A stretch of 64,000 bases of DNA from Chryseobacterium culicis. GTDB lineage: Bacteria; Bacteroidota; Bacteroidia; Flavobacteriales; Weeksellaceae. Shown piece after piece: positions 36,324-45,892 of this stretch (the first letter of the stretch is position 1; every line of letters begins with the position of its first letter). The position numbers and the translations under genes were made by a program. Where the stretch lies: positions 1,520,665 to 1,584,664 of the forward strand of contig NZ_PCPP01000001.1 of NCBI RefSeq assembly GCF_002979755.1. The letters run 5' to 3'. Below the pieces are notes generated by a model, which worked only from the letters and a program-made list of their open reading frames with translations, did not search any database and was not told where the DNA came from.

Positions 36324-36995
36324 TTACGCTTTCCTAATCACATTCCGCGTAAGATAAATATAATTAAACATACAAAACGTTGCTATCGCCCCGAAAGTAT
36401 GCCACAAAAAATGCGTTCCAAAACTCAACCATTCCCACTTATCAACGATACGGAAGGTCAGTGCAAAAACAAATGATAGTACAGCAAAACCTACCCATTT
36501 GCCAGCTTTCCAATGAGTATATATCAAATACCTTATGACCGAGAAAACTACCAATGAGGCCATGATTGCATAATTGACGTTGATAAAGAGAGAAGGGTTA
36601 TCTACCAGAATCCAGTTTCTCAAAGTAAACATAAGTGCTACATATCCCAGAACCATTGCAACAGCATAGTACCATCTGGTGCTCTGGGTTACAAAATAAA
36701 ATCCAGCAGAAAGGCATAACAACATAATGGGCAGCCAATCCATCATGATAAATACCGGCCATTGTCTGAAAGAATGGTAAACAGTTCCTCCTATGGCACC
36801 AATATATAATAAAACTAAGCAGTAGGTTAAAAAAGGATATTCTTTAAAATTATCCTTTATTTTAAGAGTCCAGAAAATAGCTATGGCTAGAAAAAATAGG
36901 GCAGTTATTGCATTTAATGGCTCAGGGAAAAACTGAGTCATATCTGTTTCTTTATATAACATGCCTCCATCCGGAGGTATTAGGTTTATTGGCAT
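36324..36995 (-). CDS. Ceramidase-like CREST-family membrane protein
   Basis: A 223-aa protein with about seven membrane segments. The CREST pattern is visible: E25 in EPLNA, H74-S75 in YHSFRQW, D86 in MMDWLP, and H195-x3-H199 in GTHFLWHTFG. In the alkaline ceramidase family these residues hold a catalytic zinc. Bacteroidota often make sphingolipids, so a role in ceramide turnover is plausible, but other CREST members are receptors or hydrolases of other lipids. No signal peptide beyond the first span. Confidence 0.75.
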   Translation of the reverse strand: MPINLIPPDGGMLYKETDMTQFFPEPLNAITALFFLAIAIFWTLKIKDNFKEYPFLTYCLVLLYIGAIGGTVYHSFRQWPVFIMMDWLPIMLLCLSAGFYFVTQSTRWYYAVAMVLGYVALMFTLRNWILVDNPSLFINVNYAIMASLVVFSVIRYLIYTHWKAGKWVGFAVLSFVFALTFRIVDKWEWLSFGTHFLWHTFGAIATFCMFNYIYLTRNVIRKA

Positions 36996-37137
36996 TGTCT
37001 TTTTTTATATTACTATTTGTAGGCAAGCGGCAGAGTGTAAAATATAAACACAAGCCATTTTAATAATCATTTTAAGAAGTTCAATCTTTCTTTAAGGCTT
37101 CAATATTTTATCCTGGGGTTTATTGAATTCGGTTTTA

Positions 37138-37842
37138 CTATTTTGAAATAACTGTTTCTAAATAATTTTGCCAGTTTTCTTTGTAGCTGGTTCCAATGGG
37201 AATTTCAATGGAGTTGATCTCAATTTCGTTCTTAGTATAAGCCGTCATTTTTTTGGTATGAATAATAAAAGAACGATGAATTCTAATAAAATCAAAATTC
37301 AATAATTTTTCAAAAACCGAGATATTCTGTTTTATATGATGTGATATTCCATTTTCCAAATGAATCGTTATGTAATCTTTCAGGCTTTCGATATACATAA
37401 TTTCATTAAAGATAATTTTAATATGTCTATTGCCACTGGTTACAAAAATATGATCTTCAGATTCCGCATTAACTTCTTTCTTTGGCGGTTGAAGTTGTTT
37501 AAATTTTTCTATTGAAACAAAAAAACGATCAAAAGTAATCGGCTTCAAAAGATAATCGATTACATTAAGTTCATACCCTTCAATAGCATACTCTCTGTAA
37601 CCTGTTGTAAAAATTACTTTGGGTGGATTTTTTATTTTTTTCAAGAAATCATTTCCTTTCAGTAGAGGCATTTCAATATCTAAGAAGATTAAATCTACAG
37701 AGTTATACTCTAAAAAGGAATACGCTTTCAATGCATTTTCAAAAGAATCTATTAACTCAAAACTTTCAAAGTTGGCCAAATGAGAAGCTATTAATTCTCT
37801 TGCCAAAGGTTCGTCGTCAACAATAATACATCTATGTTTCAT
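37138..37842 (-). CDS. LytTR-family response regulator
   Basis: A 234-aa protein: receiver domain (CIIVDDEPLARELI; phospho-acceptor D55 in LIFLDIEMP; conserved K near 102 in DYLLKPI) and C-terminal LytTR DNA-binding domain (VTSGNRHIKIIFNEIMYIES, FIRIHRSFIIHTKKMTAYTK). It is read 84 bp after its histidine kinase. Targets are not known; the neighbouring divergent gene at 39285 is a possibility because LytTR regulators often act locally. Confidence 0.94.
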   Translation of the reverse strand: MKHRCIIVDDEPLARELIASHLANFESFELIDSFENALKAYSFLEYNSVDLIFLDIEMPLLKGNDFLKKIKNPPKVIFTTGYREYAIEGYELNVIDYLLKPITFDRFFVSIEKFKQLQPPKKEVNAESEDHIFVTSGNRHIKIIFNEIMYIESLKDYITIHLENGISHHIKQNISVFEKLLNFDFIRIHRSFIIHTKKMTAYTKNEIEINSIEIPIGTSYKENWQNYLETVISK

Positions 37843-37926
37843 GCGGGATAAGTGATTTGAATTCCAAAAGCTAATTTAATGGTTTTGAATGATCTATTCA
37901 CAGTCTTATAAAAGTTCTTTCCCGTT

Positions 37927-38979
37927 TTAATTTTTCAGCCAAAGTTTAACTTTATAAAACGTCTTCGTTTCTTCAATTTCCAATTGATGTTTTTTGGGAT
38001 ATAATAAATCCAATTGTTTCCGGACATTTTCTAAACCAATTTTAGATTGGTCTGAAATCCGGGTCAATTCATTTTGAGGTTTTGTGTTCTCAATGCTGAA
38101 AATAATCTGGCCTTTTTTACTTTCTAAATTCAGTCTGATTGTTGCTTTTTCAGTTTCATTAATAACCCCATGCTTAAAAGCATTTTCGATAAAAGTCAAT
38201 ACAATTAAAGGCGAAATTTTATTACTTTCCTGAATATCTTTCGTAAATAAAATATCCAATCTGTTTTCGTCATACCGCAATTTTTCCAAAGCAATATAAT
38301 TCTCAATCAGCATAATTTCTTTTTCAACAGAAACATAATCTTCATTGCAGCGGTATAAAACAAAGTCTAAAATCTCAGATAATTTAGCAATTACCTCAGG
38401 TGCCTTATCATCTTTTTTTAGGGCTAGAGTATATAGATTATTTAAAGTATTAAACAAGAAATGAGGATTCAGCTGGTTTTTCAGCACCTTTAATTCTATC
38501 GATCTTTTTTCTTCTTCCACTTTTAAAAGACGCGTTTGTTTGCGATTAAAACTGATAAATCCTAAAATAATAACAGGGTATGTGATAAAAGAAAACTCTC
38601 TTACGATCAATTTGCCCGAAGTAAGACGTTCACGAATCGTCATGGTATGACCAAGCCAATTATCAAAGAAAGTTGGGAATCTGGGTTCCAGATAATAAAA
38701 TTTCAAGATTATTAAAAGAGCAAAAACAAGATAAAGCCAGCCTAAGGCAGAAATAATGAAAAGTAAATATTTTTTTTTATTTAATGTTTCCGGAATAATC
38801 CAATATATCAAACCATAAGCAGCAGCGGCTTGTGCTAAAATTTTCCAGGAATAAACAACAAAGAATGCATAAGAATCTTCTTGATCAGATTTATTTGCAA
38901 AAAAAAACAGCAAAAATAAAATCCAGTAGAGACAATGAAGCGCCGTCCTTTTTAAGTCAATGCTGTTGAGAAGATTCAT
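37927..38979 (-). CDS. Sensor histidine kinase, LytS/His_kinase family
   Basis: A 350-aa kinase with four membrane segments in residues 10-145 and the His_kinase (LytS-type) box LKNQLNPHFLFNTLNNLYTL, where H173 is the phosphorylated residue. Near the C-terminus an N-box (IVLTFIENAFKHGVINETEK) and a G-box (GLENVRKQLDLLYPKKHQL) form the ATP lid. It has no large periplasmic sensor domain, so the signal is probably sensed in or at the membrane. It pairs with the LytTR regulator downstream. Confidence 0.93.
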   Translation of the reverse strand: MNLLNSIDLKRTALHCLYWILFLLFFFANKSDQEDSYAFFVVYSWKILAQAAAAYGLIYWIIPETLNKKKYLLFIISALGWLYLVFALLIILKFYYLEPRFPTFFDNWLGHTMTIRERLTSGKLIVREFSFITYPVIILGFISFNRKQTRLLKVEEEKRSIELKVLKNQLNPHFLFNTLNNLYTLALKKDDKAPEVIAKLSEILDFVLYRCNEDYVSVEKEIMLIENYIALEKLRYDENRLDILFTKDIQESNKISPLIVLTFIENAFKHGVINETEKATIRLNLESKKGQIIFSIENTKPQNELTRISDQSKIGLENVRKQLDLLYPKKHQLEIEETKTFYKVKLWLKN

Positions 38980-39284
38980 TATATATTTTAATTAACAGCA
39001 AAGTAACAAAATATAGACATAAGGCACGTCAATTAATCTGAATAGTATGTTTTAGCTTCTAAAAACTGCATTTCAGCATACGAATTCCATAAAATGTAAA
39101 AATCTATTATTTGAATGCTGAAACAAGGTCTTCAATTGCCCTCAAAACAAGATCATAATGACATGATTATTTTCGCTTAAAATAACAGAAATGATCAAAT
39201 TTATTATTCCACCAGCAGCACTGTTAAGTAATATGCTCAAATAAAAAAACTTTTAACGAAAAATGATTAACCCAACAATACGAA
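38980..39284. other. Gene-free region
   Basis: 305 bp with no gene. A 9-bp inverted repeat (TTTCAGCAT at 39071-39079, ATGCTGAAA at 39115-39123, 35 nt apart) is the only structure I see; it could be a divergent operator but is weak. Confidence 0.4.
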
Positions 39285-40373
39285 ATGAAAAAAGGAATTA
39301 AAAAAGCAATTGGCATTCTGATTCTAATGAGTACCATACACTTGTTTTCACAAGAGACCCAACAAGAAATAGTATACAGCAAAACTTCTAAACTCATAAA
39401 GCCAACCTTGTTTGCTGATTTGGGAGAAACCAATCAAACGCCAGACGGAATGGCTTTAGATAAAAAGGGTAATCTATTTTTATCGATCACAAATCCAATT
39501 TCATTTGATCAATATGGAAGCAGAATTCTAACTTTTGATAAAAATGATAAACCCGTGATTTGGTTTGATCAACTTCCCTTGCATCCTATTACTAAAAAAG
39601 TGCATCCAATGGGAATGGAATTTGGTCCTGACGGGAATTTATATTTTATGGATAATCAGTTTTTTACAGGAAACGAAAACTTTTCAAGATTGATTCGGAT
39701 TATTGTAAAAGACGGGAAACCTTTACATGCTGAGGTTTTGGTTGAAGGATTTAATTTTGGAGAAGCTGTAAGATGGTATAAAAACCGGGTTTATATAACA
39801 GATGCTTTATTTAAAAACAGAAGAGAAAGCGGAATTTACAGTTTTTCATTGGAACAATTAAATTCTAAAAATATCACCTTAGATGCAGCCAATAAGAAGA
39901 ATTATCTCATTGCAACTTTTACTTTAAAACCTGAAGTTACGAAAAATACGATAGGAATTGACGGGATTGCTTTTGATAAAAAAGGAAATTTGTACGCCGG
40001 AAATTTTGGAGATGGAGTGATTAATAAACTGGAATTTGACAAAGATGGAAAAGTAAAATCGAATAAAATAGTTTTCAATTCAGATCAGTTAAAATGCTGT
40101 GACGGTTTTTTTTATGATGAAAAAAGAAATTCGATTTTTATTGCCAATTATGAGAATAACAGTGTACATCAGCTCAACTTAGATACGAATACAATTTCGC
40201 TGATTTGGGAAAATGACAATGCAGACGGTTCTGATGGAAAACTGGATAACCCTTGTGAAACGATTATCTATAAAGGGAAATTATTAGTAGTTAATTATGA
40301 TACTTTTCCAGGGGAAAAGAATGAAGGAACAGATGCTTTTCATACTATATCAAGCTTTGATTTGAGTAATTGA
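39285..40373 (+). CDS. Secreted SMP-30/NHL-type beta-propeller protein
   Basis: A 362-aa protein with a signal peptide (MKKGIKKAIGILILMSTIHL, cut after FSQ). It has repeated propeller strands: PDGMALDKKGNLFLSITNPI; MGMEFGPDGNLYFMDNQFF; GIAFDKKGNLYAGNFGDGVI; FYDEKRNSIFIANYENNSVH. The family includes gluconolactonases and other lactonases, but the metal ligands are not clear to me, so the substrate cannot be named. It stands alone and ends at a two-way terminator. Confidence 0.85.
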   Translation: MKKGIKKAIGILILMSTIHLFSQETQQEIVYSKTSKLIKPTLFADLGETNQTPDGMALDKKGNLFLSITNPISFDQYGSRILTFDKNDKPVIWFDQLPLHPITKKVHPMGMEFGPDGNLYFMDNQFFTGNENFSRLIRIIVKDGKPLHAEVLVEGFNFGEAVRWYKNRVYITDALFKNRRESGIYSFSLEQLNSKNITLDAANKKNYLIATFTLKPEVTKNTIGIDGIAFDKKGNLYAGNFGDGVINKLEFDKDGKVKSNKIVFNSDQLKCCDGFFYDEKRNSIFIANYENNSVHQLNLDTNTISLIWENDNADGSDGKLDNPCETIIYKGKLLVVNYDTFPGEKNEGTDAFHTISSFDLSN

Positions 40374-40410
40374 ATTGAAATTAAATATTCTCCGTAAAAT
40401 ATATATAAAG

Positions 40411-40463
40411 GAAAAAGACAATCGAAGTCAACTAAAGTCAAAATATGTCAACTTCGATTGTCT
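40411..40463. terminator. Two-way terminator between converging genes
   Basis: AGACAATCGAAGT (40416-40428) pairs perfectly with ACTTCGATTGTCT (40451-40463), loop 22 nt. On the minus strand a TTTTTCC tail follows; on the plus strand no T-run follows. It lies between a plus gene ending at 40373 and a minus gene ending at 40467. Confidence 0.75.
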
Positions 40464-40466
40464 CAA

Positions 40467-41765
40467 TTACTTACTTCTTCTTACCACTTCTTTCACTCCA
40501 CCTTTTGTCAGAATTATAGAATTGTAAAGACCCGCACTATCTGGAATGAATTCAACGGTTCTGTCATTATTATCCTCTCTAAAAAATTTGGTTTTAGATT
40601 CTGGGATGAGTTCCATATCAGCATTGTTAAAATAAAGTTTACCATCAATTTTCAATATGTCAATTTTATCATACTTACCGATATATTGATCGTATAAATT
40701 GGGGTCTATTTCAACCCGGTGATGTTGGTAAGGAAGCTCAACCTCTTTTCCCAATGCAATGGCAGAAAGTCCATAACTTATAATATAGGAAAATGATTCA
40801 TTATTGGAAAGTACGGTCACAAAAAGCTTATCGTCCGTAAAGCGGTTAAAAGAAGTCATTGTCCCGAAAAAACCTCCATCATGAGCAATTAATTGATACC
40901 CTTGATTGTAAAACGGATTGATTACAAAGCCATACCCCCAATTTTCAGCTCCATAGGGACTAAACATGAGTTTCTTCATCTTTGCAGAAAGAATATCAGT
41001 TCCATATAAGGCTTTATCCCATAAGGCCAGATCTTCAACAGTGGAATAAACACCATCATGCCCTACATTAATTTCCCAGTTGATATACGGATTATGAATA
41101 AGCCCATTTTCTGTACGATAGTAAGCCTTTGCTTTTTTTTCAACAATCGATTCGTTATTACTAACACCCGTATTCTTCATTCCTGCTTTTTCAAATATAT
41201 TCTTCTTTAAGAAAATGGCATACTTCTCCCCTGACACTTTTTCAATGATCTTAGCCAACAAATAATAGCCGATATTGCTGTATCCGCTTTTAGTTCCTGG
41301 AGAAAATTCGTAAGGTATTTTCTTTATTTCGGCATAGGCAGCATCCTTGTCCATTGAGCTTAAAGCTATTTCTTTAAAACCCATAGCCAGCCCTGAAGTA
41401 TGTGATAACAACATATGGATCGTAACACTATCGGCTTTGGGGTAGTCTGGTAAAAATGTACTCAGTTTATCATCAAGAGACAGTTTTCCTTTTTCAGTCA
41501 ATAGAAGTATAGCTGCGGCGGTAAATTGTTTGGTTACTGAGGCCAACTGAAATTTAGTATCTATGGTGTTTTTAATATTCCACTCATAATCTGCCAAACC
41601 ATAGGCTTTTTTTAGTAAAACCCGGCCATCTTTCGACACAAGAACAGCTCCGCTAAAATGATTTATTTCAACCTGAGCCTGCATATATTTCTCAAGATTG
41701 GCTGGCCCATTTTTCTGTCCAAAAATAAGAATTGGGAATAAAAGTAATATTAGGATTGGCTTCAT
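40467..41765 (-). CDS. Secreted serine beta-lactamase-like hydrolase (class C/esterase family)
   Basis: A 432-aa protein with a signal peptide (KPILILLLFPILIFG). It has the class-C/DD-peptidase fold motifs: S76-V-T-K79 (LASVTKQF), Y162-S-N (GYSNIGYYLL) and a HDGG motif near 302 in place of KTG. Such proteins include esterases and peptidases as well as beta-lactamases, so resistance should not be assumed. The adjacent AraC-type regulator gene (41842-42666) lies upstream on the same strand, separated by 76 bp, and may control it. Confidence 0.9.
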   Translation of the reverse strand: MKPILILLLFPILIFGQKNGPANLEKYMQAQVEINHFSGAVLVSKDGRVLLKKAYGLADYEWNIKNTIDTKFQLASVTKQFTAAAILLLTEKGKLSLDDKLSTFLPDYPKADSVTIHMLLSHTSGLAMGFKEIALSSMDKDAAYAEIKKIPYEFSPGTKSGYSNIGYYLLAKIIEKVSGEKYAIFLKKNIFEKAGMKNTGVSNNESIVEKKAKAYYRTENGLIHNPYINWEINVGHDGVYSTVEDLALWDKALYGTDILSAKMKKLMFSPYGAENWGYGFVINPFYNQGYQLIAHDGGFFGTMTSFNRFTDDKLFVTVLSNNESFSYIISYGLSAIALGKEVELPYQHHRVEIDPNLYDQYIGKYDKIDILKIDGKLYFNNADMELIPESKTKFFREDNNDRTVEFIPDSAGLYNSIILTKGGVKEVVRRSK

Positions 41766-41841
41766 AAACTATTGAATGACATGATTAAGCTGCAATGTTA
41801 CTATTTAATCAATCATCATCATTGTATTTTTGTAAACCCTG

Positions 41842-42666
41842 CTAAATAAACATCCATTTTATGAGATCTTTTTCAAGTGTTGTTATTTTTGAAAAAAAAA
41901 CTTTTGGGGTAAAACCTGTTAATTTTTTAAAATCCCTGATCATATGTGACTGATCAAAATAATCCACACTATAAGACAACCCTGCTCTATTTTTGTCGTC
42001 AAGCTGGCTTTGAATAGCAGCTCTGAATCTGATGATTTTTTTGAACTGGGAAGGTGTTTTACAAATATGCTGATCGAAATGCTTGTTGATTGTTGTTCGT
42101 GACCGACCCGTTGTATAAGACAATTTCGTCATAGATTGATTGAGGTTACTGGCATCGAACATTTCAGTCAGTACCTCAGCCAGCAAAACATTTTCAAACG
42201 GACGAAATTTTGAAAGCCAGTACAATTCTATCGCCTTGATTTTTTCAGCGGGGTCTTTTAAGGAAAGAATACTTGTCATGGTTTCTTTATAATCCTCATA
42301 TGGATTAAAATCCGGGAAACTTCCCTCTGAATAATCTCTTAAATTATTCGGTATAAAAGCATTGATCCCCAATGGCTTAAAATAGGTAGTAATTTCATTG
42401 ATTACGCCTTCATAGCTGACCAATACCGGTTCATTAAAATCGCTTACCAGATTGGTTTCAATGGGGTTGGACTGGCAGTATCTGGTTGTTATTTTGTTTT
42501 TAGTGGTCAGAGTTTCTGTTTTCTCACTAGCCGTGACAATGGTATAGATGCTCGGAAAGGTAAAATAAGTAGCAGAGGATTCTTCAGAGGGCTGCTCGAG
42601 AATATAAAAGCATTCAATATACTTTTTGAGAATAGGATTTTCAGGTCTATAGATTTTTATGGTCAT
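41842..42666 (-). CDS. AraC-family transcriptional regulator
   Basis: A 274-aa regulator with an N-terminal effector-type region and a C-terminal AraC HTH pair (LNQSMTKLSYTTGRSRTTIN; then AGLSYSVDYFDQSHMIRDFK and KLTGFTPKVFF). The second helix pair (DQSHMIRDFKKLTGFTP) is a good match to the family. It probably controls the beta-lactamase-like gene that follows. It has no membrane segment, unlike the regulator at 42945. Confidence 0.92.
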   Translation of the reverse strand: MTIKIYRPENPILKKYIECFYILEQPSEESSATYFTFPSIYTIVTASEKTETLTTKNKITTRYCQSNPIETNLVSDFNEPVLVSYEGVINEITTYFKPLGINAFIPNNLRDYSEGSFPDFNPYEDYKETMTSILSLKDPAEKIKAIELYWLSKFRPFENVLLAEVLTEMFDASNLNQSMTKLSYTTGRSRTTINKHFDQHICKTPSQFKKIIRFRAAIQSQLDDKNRAGLSYSVDYFDQSHMIRDFKKLTGFTPKVFFSKITTLEKDLIKWMFI

Positions 42667-42944
42667 CCTTTTTAGCTTTTAAATTTATGGGAATCCAGCT
42701 CAATTAGAAAAGGAAAGATACAAACTAAAATACCCAACAGAATTCAAACCAAAACAAATAATTTATACAATTTTAATTATCAAACATATATATCTAAAAT
42801 ACATGCACAATCTTTTAACAATGGGTTCGATACACCAACCCGCAAGTTCACAAAAAACCAAACAATTCATACGAAAGAGCTATATTTAAACAATAATTAC
42901 CATGATATGCCAAAGCAGATCTTGAAAACACCTTTTATACAAAA
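42667..42944. other. Divergent gene-free region between two AraC-type genes
   Basis: 278 bp. AT-rich, with no hairpin or repeat that I can support. Promoters for both genes should lie here, but no consensus box is convincing. Confidence 0.4.
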
Positions 42945-44081
42945 TTGATTTATACAACACTTTTAAACATTGCAGTTTTCCAGGGATTCATCTTAGGCTT
43001 AGTCATTTTAAAGTCTTCCCTGTTCAATAGCAATTCCAATAAATATTTAGCCTACTTACTATTTACGCTTTCAATTATTTTACTGAATTATGTTTTTGAG
43101 CTTCATCACGTATTTGCCTCCTATCCTCTTCTACATTTTACAGACAATATCAATTGGGTATTTCTAATGCCTGCTTTCCTATTCCTGTTTATCATAAACC
43201 GGATTGATCATACCAGAAAATACAAACAAAAAAAATATTTGTGTTTTATCCCATTTGCCTTTTCCGCTGTCCTTAACATTATCAACGATCTTGATCATGT
43301 TGCAGGAGTTTATACCTTGTCTGAGTCAGGCATGGTTATCATCCAAATATTGAATCTGATTCAAATTTTTTTAGCCATTACATTCATTCCATTCCTTCCA
43401 GTTTACTCTTATTTTATGATAAAACATTTAAAAGATTCACAGGAAAAAAAATGGATACTTACCTTTTTGACAATTGTTTCTTCTGTGCTGTTTATTTGGC
43501 TTATTACCGCTCTATCCGGCTTATTTTTCGACTATGACATTTCTTCCACGATGCGTGTCATAGCTTTATTGGCTACATTCATTATTCATTGGACAGCTTA
43601 TATCGGTATTTACAAATATAAACTGGCCAAAAATAAAGATGCCATCTATAATTTACTCAATAATGATACCGCTGTTTTGTATACCCATCTGCCAGTGGTA
43701 CATAATAGCACCCCACAAGAGTATAAGGAATCTATTACGGCAGATAATCTTTATTTTCAAAAACTGGAACTTCTTTGCAAAGAAGAGCACATTTATACCG
43801 ACAGTACATTAAACAGAGAAAAAGTTGCCGAAAAACTAGGCATAAGCGCAGGGTATCTTTCACAAATTGTAAACACAATAACAGGAGATAACTTTGCCCA
43901 TTATATCAATCAATATCGGGTGGAAGCTGTGAAGGAAATGATATCAGATCCGGAATATGAAAACTATACTTTGCTGACGATGGGATTAGAAGCCGGGTTT
44001 ACTTCAAAAACAACTTTCTATAATTCCTTTAAAAAAGTAACCGGTCAAACTCCCAATGAATATAAAAACACCATCAAATAA
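42945..44081 (+). CDS. Membrane-anchored AraC-type regulator (7TM plus HTH)
   Basis: A 378-aa protein: seven or so hydrophobic segments in residues 1-220, then a cytoplasmic C-terminal AraC helix-turn-helix (AEKLGISAGYLSQIVNTITG; LTMGLEAGFTSKTTFYNSFK and KVTGQTPNEYK). The start is TTG at 42945: a stop TGA at 42903-42905 closes the frame upstream and no ATG or GTG lies between, so the choice is forced. The design suggests a regulator that senses a signal at the membrane. The next gene, an outer-membrane protein, may be a target. Confidence 0.88.
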   Translation: MIYTTLLNIAVFQGFILGLVILKSSLFNSNSNKYLAYLLFTLSIILLNYVFELHHVFASYPLLHFTDNINWVFLMPAFLFLFIINRIDHTRKYKQKKYLCFIPFAFSAVLNIINDLDHVAGVYTLSESGMVIIQILNLIQIFLAITFIPFLPVYSYFMIKHLKDSQEKKWILTFLTIVSSVLFIWLITALSGLFFDYDISSTMRVIALLATFIIHWTAYIGIYKYKLAKNKDAIYNLLNNDTAVLYTHLPVVHNSTPQEYKESITADNLYFQKLELLCKEEHIYTDSTLNREKVAEKLGISAGYLSQIVNTITGDNFAHYINQYRVEAVKEMISDPEYENYTLLTMGLEAGFTSKTTFYNSFKKVTGQTPNEYKNTIK

Positions 44082-44171
44082 GTACCATTTTATCCAGTCT
44101 TAAGCTTTTGAAACCTGCTTTAATTTTGATTATATGAGTTTTGCACTCAAATAATTCAAATTAGCTTTTTT

Positions 44172-44711
44172 ATGAAAAAGAACTTTTTACTGCTCATCAT
44201 TTTGTTTGCTTTTTGTTCTGTCAAGGCTCAAAATGATACTGATGCAAATCCCTATCACAAAAACAATGAAATTAAATTAAATTTAATTGCCCCGTTATCT
44301 GGTGCTGCGGAAGTAGGTTTTGAACGGTACCTCAACAAAAAATCATCACTGGGAATCTCTGCATTTTTTGTTTATGACAATACAAAAGAGAAAGACATGA
44401 ATTACTTCATCTCCCCCTATTACAGATATTATTTTGGAAAAAAATATGCTTCCGGTTTCTTTGTTGAAGGATTTGGAATGTTCACCTCCATTGATGGAAA
44501 AAAAATATACGCAGCAGACAACATTACATTCACTGAAGGTAAAGATGTTTATGATCTTGCACTGGGTGCAGGCCTTGGCTGGAAGCTGGTTACCAGAAAG
44601 GGATTTGTTTTTGAAGCCAATGCAGCTTATGGAAAACTGATGTTCAATGCCAATAAAACAGATCATGACCAGGTGGTAAAACTTGGATTGAGTATTGGCT
44701 ATCGATTTTAA
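44172..44711 (+). CDS. Outer-membrane beta-barrel protein (DUF3575-like)
   Basis: A 179-aa protein with a signal peptide (KKNFLLLIILFAFCSVKAQ). The rest alternates hydrophobic and polar residues as in an eight-stranded barrel (IKLNLIAPLSGAAEVGFERY; YFISPYYRYYFGKKYASGFF) and ends in the barrel signature GLSIGYRF with terminal Phe. DUF3575 is a similar family; the function is unknown. It lies 90 bp after the regulator gene. Confidence 0.85.
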   Translation: MKKNFLLLIILFAFCSVKAQNDTDANPYHKNNEIKLNLIAPLSGAAEVGFERYLNKKSSLGISAFFVYDNTKEKDMNYFISPYYRYYFGKKYASGFFVEGFGMFTSIDGKKIYAADNITFTEGKDVYDLALGAGLGWKLVTRKGFVFEANAAYGKLMFNANKTDHDQVVKLGLSIGYRF

Positions 44712-45055
44712 TATCTAAAAAGCATAACAGAAATTTTGTATGCAGTGGATACATTACAAGAATGAAGAATACATAAAATCCTGACGAAAGTTGGGATTTG
44801 TAGATTATATAACCTTTGTTCATTCAAGCAATTTATCTCACTGATAATCAAAACACAAAAAAAATAAATTATTCTCATTGCTTTCAAAAATCACCCCTAT
44901 AACAAATAGGAGTTATTATATTGAAAACATTTAATCATTTCGTTCACAAAAAATAAATTTATACGCTATTCTTATATTTTTCCCATAAACATTTTGCATA
45001 TTCACTGAAATATTTATATTTGCCCAGTCAAAAAAACTAATAAATTTATTTAACC
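44712..45055. other. Gene-free region ahead of Sdp-like operon
   Basis: 344 bp, AT-rich, no ORF of note. It holds the promoter at 44993-45022 and no hairpin strong enough to be a terminator. Confidence 0.5.
44993..45022 (+). promoter_or_regulatory. Predicted promoter of Sdp-like operon
   Basis: TTTG at 44993-44996, an 18-nt spacer and TATATTTG at 45015-45022, 33 bp before the ATG at 45056. This matches the Bacteroidota consensus. It is the only good promoter I see between here and the terminator at 51591, which suggests one long transcript. Confidence 0.6.
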
Positions 45056-45892
45056 ATGAAAAGATTCAGAACAAATCTGCGTACGGTTTCTGTGTTACTT
45101 ACACTTAACGTATTTTTAGCTTCATGCTCGAACAGCATTGATGATGCTTTAGGGAATTCACCCGAAAACTCCAAAACTGAAAAGAACCTTAATGGTGTTT
45201 CTTCAAAAATGGCCCAAGAATATTCTGGGGAAGAATTATTTGAAGGAATATTCTTTGCGTATGGGGATTTTGCTAAAAACATTGAATCTCACAAAGAGAT
45301 CGTTGAAAAAGTAAATGCTGCACCTGCTGATCAAAAAGATTTATTTAACAAGAGATTCAGCAATTTCGTTAAAAGTGTAAAAACGAAGGATGCCGATTAT
45401 TTTGAAAACTTCAAAAAAGAGATATTGAGTGGTGATAACTCAAATATCCAAAATGCGATTAAAAATGGATCTATCCATATTTATGAAAATGTAGCTATTA
45501 TCTTACCTGAGTTTCAGCCTATAATGGATAAGCTTGAGCAAGACGAGGAATTACAGAATATGGTAGCAGAAGGCGGAGAAATCAGTCCTGAAGATCTTAA
45601 AAATTTAAATGTTAAATATCAGAAGTTTTTAGCTCAAAACTATGATGTTGAAGCGATTCCTTGCTCGTGGGCTGTAGCATGTTTTTACTATGCAGCTTTA
45701 GCAATTCATAATACAGTTGCAGTTACAGCTAATCTTGCTGTTGCGGGAGCTGTTGCGATTTACTTAGGGGTTACTTGGTGGGGACCTAAACTAACAAGTC
45801 CTAGAAAAGGAAAATCAATAAGCGTTATGAATGAGGATTACTTAAAATTTGAATTATTTGTTCAAGAAATTGCTGATGCTTCACAAAATTAA
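45056..45892 (+). CDS. SdpC-like antimicrobial peptide precursor (lipoprotein)
   Basis: A 278-aa precursor. A lipobox (FLASC, C24) ends its signal peptide, so the leader may be a lipoprotein. After a hydrophilic region (25-199) lies a hydrophobic block at about 202-244 that starts PCSWAVAC, with Cys203 and Cys209 five residues apart, as in the disulfide-bonded SDP toxin of Bacillus subtilis. Basic residues at 250-252 follow. In B. subtilis the SdpC C-terminal part is cut into a pore-forming peptide that kills sister cells. The next genes match SdpA and SdpB, so the family assignment is good; the exact cut sites are guesses. Confidence 0.8.
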   Translation: MKRFRTNLRTVSVLLTLNVFLASCSNSIDDALGNSPENSKTEKNLNGVSSKMAQEYSGEELFEGIFFAYGDFAKNIESHKEIVEKVNAAPADQKDLFNKRFSNFVKSVKTKDADYFENFKKEILSGDNSNIQNAIKNGSIHIYENVAIILPEFQPIMDKLEQDEELQNMVAEGGEISPEDLKNLNVKYQKFLAQNYDVEAIPCSWAVACFYYAALAIHNTVAVTANLAVAGAVAIYLGVTWWGPKLTSPRKGKSISVMNEDYLKFELFVQEIADASQN

